Source: Tenebrio molitor
Taxonomy: Eukaryota > Arthropoda > Insecta > Coleoptera > Tenebrionidae
NCBI RefSeq assembly: GCF_963966145.1
Contig: NC_091047.1
Coordinates: forward strand, 4,898,001 to 4,962,000
Length of the DNA: 64,000 nucleotides
Reading direction: 5' to 3'
Part shown: positions 60,190 to 64,000 of the stretch, piece by piece
Layout: each line of letters starts with the position of its first letter
How positions within the stretch are numbered: position 1 is the stretch's first letter
Notes under the pieces: generated by a model
Told to the model about the DNA's origin: nothing
The model's input: only the letters and a program-made list of their open reading frames with translations
The model's database searches: none
Position numbers and translations under genes: made by a program

Positions 60190-63100
60190 AAAATATGTAT
60201 ATTTATTTAACAGCAGTCACAAGTAGCGTCAATTTTTTCTATACATTTTGTACAACTAAACGCGTTCAATTTTTCCAAACAAACTTCCGGATAATAGAGC
60301 AGGGAGTAATTGCTTGTACAAATAGCATCGGAGCCTTATTCGCTCGCATCTGATACCTAACACGCGAAAGGAAATCTTTTGATAAATGTTGTAATAAATT
60401 ATTTGTTTAAACCCAGCTGTGTTCTTTAACAGCTTCGAAATATCAGTCATGCATTATGATTTGTGTGGGTTGGAAATTTTTCAATAACAGTAAAATGAAG
60501 TCTGACCTTTGAGGCTTCTACTTCTGTCGCAATTTGCGACGAGTCCCCTCTTCTTCAAAGTATCGGACCTACTGTAATTAAAAAAAAAAGATATTGGAGT
60601 TTAATAAACAAAGACGAGTGAAAATTAAATTACCCTTTATTTCCGGCCCACAAGCGGTCCGCGCCGACCCGACCTCCACGTCGCACCCGTCAATGGACGA
60701 AACCTAGTCCTGATGGAAAAAAAAAAAAAAAAAAAAACCTCCCAGCGACAATATTGACCAATGAAATTTATTATTTGTCACTGACCAGAAAGCAAATATG
60801 TTTATTTGCAACAGCAGTCACAAGTAGCGTCAATTTTTTCTATAAAAACTAAACGCGTTCAATTTTTCCAAACAAACTTCCGGATAATAGAGCAGGGAGT
60901 AATTGCTTGTACAAATAGCATCGGAGCCTTATTCGCTCGCATCTGATACCTGACACGGGAAAGGAAATCTTTTGATAAATGTTGTAATAAATTATTTGTT
61001 TAAACCCAGCTGTGTTCTTTAACAGCTTCGAAATATCAGTCATGCATTATGATTTGTGTGGGTTGGAAATTTTTCAATAACAGTAAAATGAAGTCTGACC
61101 TTTGAGGCTTCTACTTGTGTCGCAATTTGCGACGAGTCCCCTCTTCTTTAAAGTATCGGACCTACTGTAATTAAAAAAAAAGATATTGGAGTTTAATAAA
61201 CAAAGACGAGTGAAAATTAAATTACCCTTTATTTCCGGCGCCCACAAGCGGTCCGCGCCGACCCGACCTCCACGTCGCACCCGTCAATGGACGAAACCTA
61301 GTCCTGATGGAAAAAAAAAAAAAAAACCTCCCAGCGACAATATTGACCAATGAAATTTATTATTTGTCACTGACCAGAAAGCAATTATGTTTATTTGCAA
61401 CAGCAGTCACAAGTAGCGTCAATTTTTTCTATACATTTTGTAAAACTAAACGCGTTCAATTTTTCCAAACAAACTTCCGGATAATAGAGCAGGGAGTAAT
61501 TGCTTGTACAAATAGCATCGGAGCCTTATTCGCTCGCATCTGATACCTAACACGCGAAAGGAAATCTTTTGATAAATGTTGTAATAAATTATTTGTTTAA
61601 ACCCAGCTGTGTTCTTTAACAGCTTCGAAATATCAGTCATGCATTATGATTTGTGTGGGTTGGAAATTTTTCAATAAACGTTGTTTCGTTTTAACAAATA
61701 TTAACAGTGAAATGAAGTCTGACCTTTGAGGCTTCTACTTCTGTCGCAATTTGCGACGAGTCCCCTCTTCTTCAAAATATCGGACCTACTGTAATTAAAA
61801 AAAAAGATATTGGAGTTTAATAAACAAAGACGAGTGAAAATTAAATTACCCTTTATTTCCGGACCACAAGCGGTCCGCGCCGACCCGAAATCCATGTCGC
61901 ACCCGTCAATGGACGAAACCTAGTTTTGATGAAAAAAAAAAAAAAAAACAAAAAGAGAGCAGGGAGTAATTGCCTGTACAAATAGCATCGGAGCCTTATT
62001 CGCTCGCATCTGATACCTAACACGCGAAAGGAAATCTTTTGATAAATGTTGTAATAAATTATTTGTTTAAACCCAGCTGTGTTCTTTAACAGCTTCGAAA
62101 TATCAGTCATGCATTATGATTTGTGTGGGTTGGAAATTTTTCAATAAACGTTGTTTCGTTTTAACAAATATTAACAGTGAAATGAAGTCTGACCTTTGAG
62201 GCTTCTACTTCTGTCGCAATTTGCGACGAGTCCCCTCTTCTTCAAAATATCGGACCTACTGTAATTAAAAAAAAAGATATTGGAGTTTAATAAACAAAGA
62301 CGAGTGAAAATTAAATTACCCTTTATTTCCGGCCCACAAGCGGTCCGCGCCGACCCGAAATCCATGTCGCACCCGTCAATGGACGAAACCTAGTTTTGAT
62401 GAAAAAAAAAAAAAAAAACAAAAAGAGAGCAGGGAGTAATTGCCTGTACAAATAGCATCGGAGCCTTATTCGCTCGCATCTGATACCTAACACGCGAAAG
62501 GAAATCTTTTGATAAATGTTGTAATAAATTATTTGTTTAAACCCAGCTGTGTTCTTTAACAGCTTCGAAATATCAGTCATGCATTATGATTTGTGTGGGT
62601 TGGAAATTTTTCAATAAACGTTGTTTCGTTTTAACAAATATTAACAGTGAAATGAAGTCTGACCTTTGAGGCTTCTACTTCTGTCGCAATTTGCGACGAG
62701 TCCCCTCTTCTTCAAAATATCGGACCTACTGTAATTAAAAAAAAAGATATTGGAGTTTAATAAACAAAGACGAGTGAAAATTAAATTACCCTTTATTTCC
62801 GGCCCACAAGCGGTCCGCGCCGACCCGAAATCCATGTCGCACCCGTCAATGGACGAAACCTAGTTTTGATGAAAAAAAAAAAAAAAACAAAAAGAGAGCA
62901 GGGAGTAATTGCCTGTACAAATAGCATCGGAGCCTTATTCGCTCGCATCTGATACCTAACACGCGAAAGGAAATCTTTTGATAAATGTTGTAATAAATTA
63001 TTTGTTTAAACCCAGCTGTGTTCTTTAACAGCTTCGAAATATCAGTCATGCATTATGATTTGTGTGGGTTGGAAATTTTTCAATAAACGTTGTTTCGTTT

Positions 63101-64000
63101 TAACAAATATTAACAGTGAAATGAAGTCTGACCTTTGAGGCTTCTACTTCTGTCGCAATTTGCGACGAGTCCCCTCTTCTTCAAAATATCGGACCTACTG
63201 TAATTAAAAAAAAAGATATTGGAGTTTAATAAACAAAGACGAGTGAAAATTAAATTACCCTTTATTTCCGGCCCACAAGCGGTCCGCGCCGACCCGAAAT
63301 CCATGTCGCACCCGTCAATGGACGAAACCTAGTTTTGATGAAAAAAAAAAAAAAACAAAAAGAGAGCAGGGAGTAATTGCCTGTACAAATAGCATCGGAG
63401 CCTTATTCGCTCGCATCTGATACCTAACACGCGAAAGGAAATCTTTTGATAAATGTTGTAATAAATTATTTGTTTAAACCCAGCTGTGTTCTTTAACAGC
63501 TTCGAAATATCAGTCATGCATTATGATTTGTGTGGGTTGGAAATTTTTCAATAAACGTTGTTTCGTTTTAACAAATATTAACAGTGAAATGAAGTCTGAC
63601 CTTTGAGGCTTCTACTTCTGTCGCAATTTGCGACGAGTCCCCTCTTCTTCAAAATATCGGACCTACTGTAATTAAAAAAAAAGATATTGGAGTTTAATAA
63701 ACAAAGACGAGTGAAAATTAAATTACCCTTTATTTCCGGCCCACAAGCGGTCCGCGCCGACCCGCAATCCATGTCGCACCCGTCAATGGACGAAACCTAG
63801 TTTTGATGAAAAAAAAAAAAAAAACAAAAAGAGAGCAGGGAGTAATGGCCTGTACAAATAGCATCGGAGCCTTATTCGCTCGCATCTGATACCTAACACG
63901 CGAAAGGAAATCTTTTGATAAATGTTGTAATAAATTATTTGTTTAAACCCAGCTGTGTTCTTTAACAGCTTCGAAATATCAGTCATGCATTATGATTTGT
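60190..64000 (+). repeat. Tandem satellite array, units of about 595 bp then about 470 bp
   Basis: Eight copies of the same core are present, marked by the end of the GCTTCGAAATATCAGTCAT phrase near 60450, 61043, 61640, 62110, 62580, 63049, 63517 and 63986. The first intervals are 593 and 597 bp; the later five are 468-470 bp. Long units carry an A-tract of 14-21 bases followed by CTCCCAGCGACAATATTGAC. Short units lack about 190 bp there, joining A-tract to CAAAAAGAGAGCAGGG, and have gained about 35 bp around CGTTGTTTCGTTTTAACAAA. Short units are nearly identical. Each unit has a GTCGCAATTTGCGAC palindrome. Small minus ORFs of 60-85 codons recur but look like by-products. The array runs past the window end. 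Confidence 0.93.

Noticed and set aside
60256..63986. Repeated small ORFs (60-85 codons, MTDISKLL... and MDFGSAR...) in the satellite, as a tandem gene family
   Set aside because: They recur only because the unit is repeated. Copies differ by amino-acid-changing substitutions, their ends depend on the variable A-tract, and no domain or signal is visible.
60190..64000. CRISPR-like or rRNA/snRNA gene array
   Set aside because: The DNA is eukaryotic and units are about 470-595 bp with no spacers. No rRNA, 5S or snRNA hallmark was recognised in the unit.
1..64000. tRNA genes
   Set aside because: I looked for GGTTCGANTCC-type B boxes with a matching A box on both strands and saw none. A scan with a tRNA covariance model would be decisive.

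Overview
This 64 kb window is eukaryotic nuclear DNA, almost certainly from an insect. It has AT-rich intergenic DNA, GT-AG introns that are often only 38-60 bp, a seven-transmembrane gustatory receptor, a MADF/BESS gene, and many small TA-flanked inverted-repeat elements. A beetle (perhaps a tenebrionid) would fit, but that rests on general impression and not on a diagnostic marker. Nine protein-coding genes could be rebuilt exon by exon. In all nine the exon phases close and the reading frame stays open; three short introns are ambiguous or have weak splice sites and are flagged.

Layout. 1-13130: gene-poor. It holds a degenerate tandem array (1-2560), a GC-richer promoter-like block (about 3890-4960), then AT-rich DNA with inverted-repeat elements. 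13131-16282 (+): gustatory receptor, whose stop lies 26 bp from the convergent stop of a secreted flavin polyamine oxidase (16309-17954, -). 18-20 kb: nested foldback elements. 20338-21697 (-): MADF/BESS regulator. 23473-25034 (+): borealin, convergent (97 bp apart) with CFAP45 (25132-26918, -). 29675-36778 (-): Psi/FUBP-KSRP-type RNA-binding protein with four KH domains. 38225-42872 (-): CRAL-TRIO lipid-transfer protein with a 3.6 kb intron made of degenerate repeats. 43.4-48.7 kb: gene-free, with hairpins and Tc1-like remnants. 48745-55693 (-): USP20/33 deubiquitinase. 56472-59091 (-): ribosome-biogenesis factor NOC3L. 59357-60087: a large foldback element. 60190-64000: a tandem satellite that runs off the window end.

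The genes do not form a pathway. They are mostly conserved housekeeping genes: chromosomal passenger complex, cilia, splicing/RNA binding, lipid transfer, deubiquitination and 60S ribosome assembly. A chemoreceptor and an amine oxidase sit among them. The most unusual content is the non-coding architecture. There are ten or more unrelated inverted-repeat elements, several sharing TACAG-GTG termini. There is a set of hairpins with GC-rich loops. Psi has several stop-free, frame-preserving introns and a duplicated intronic block. The satellite preserves a left-to-right series of unit forms.
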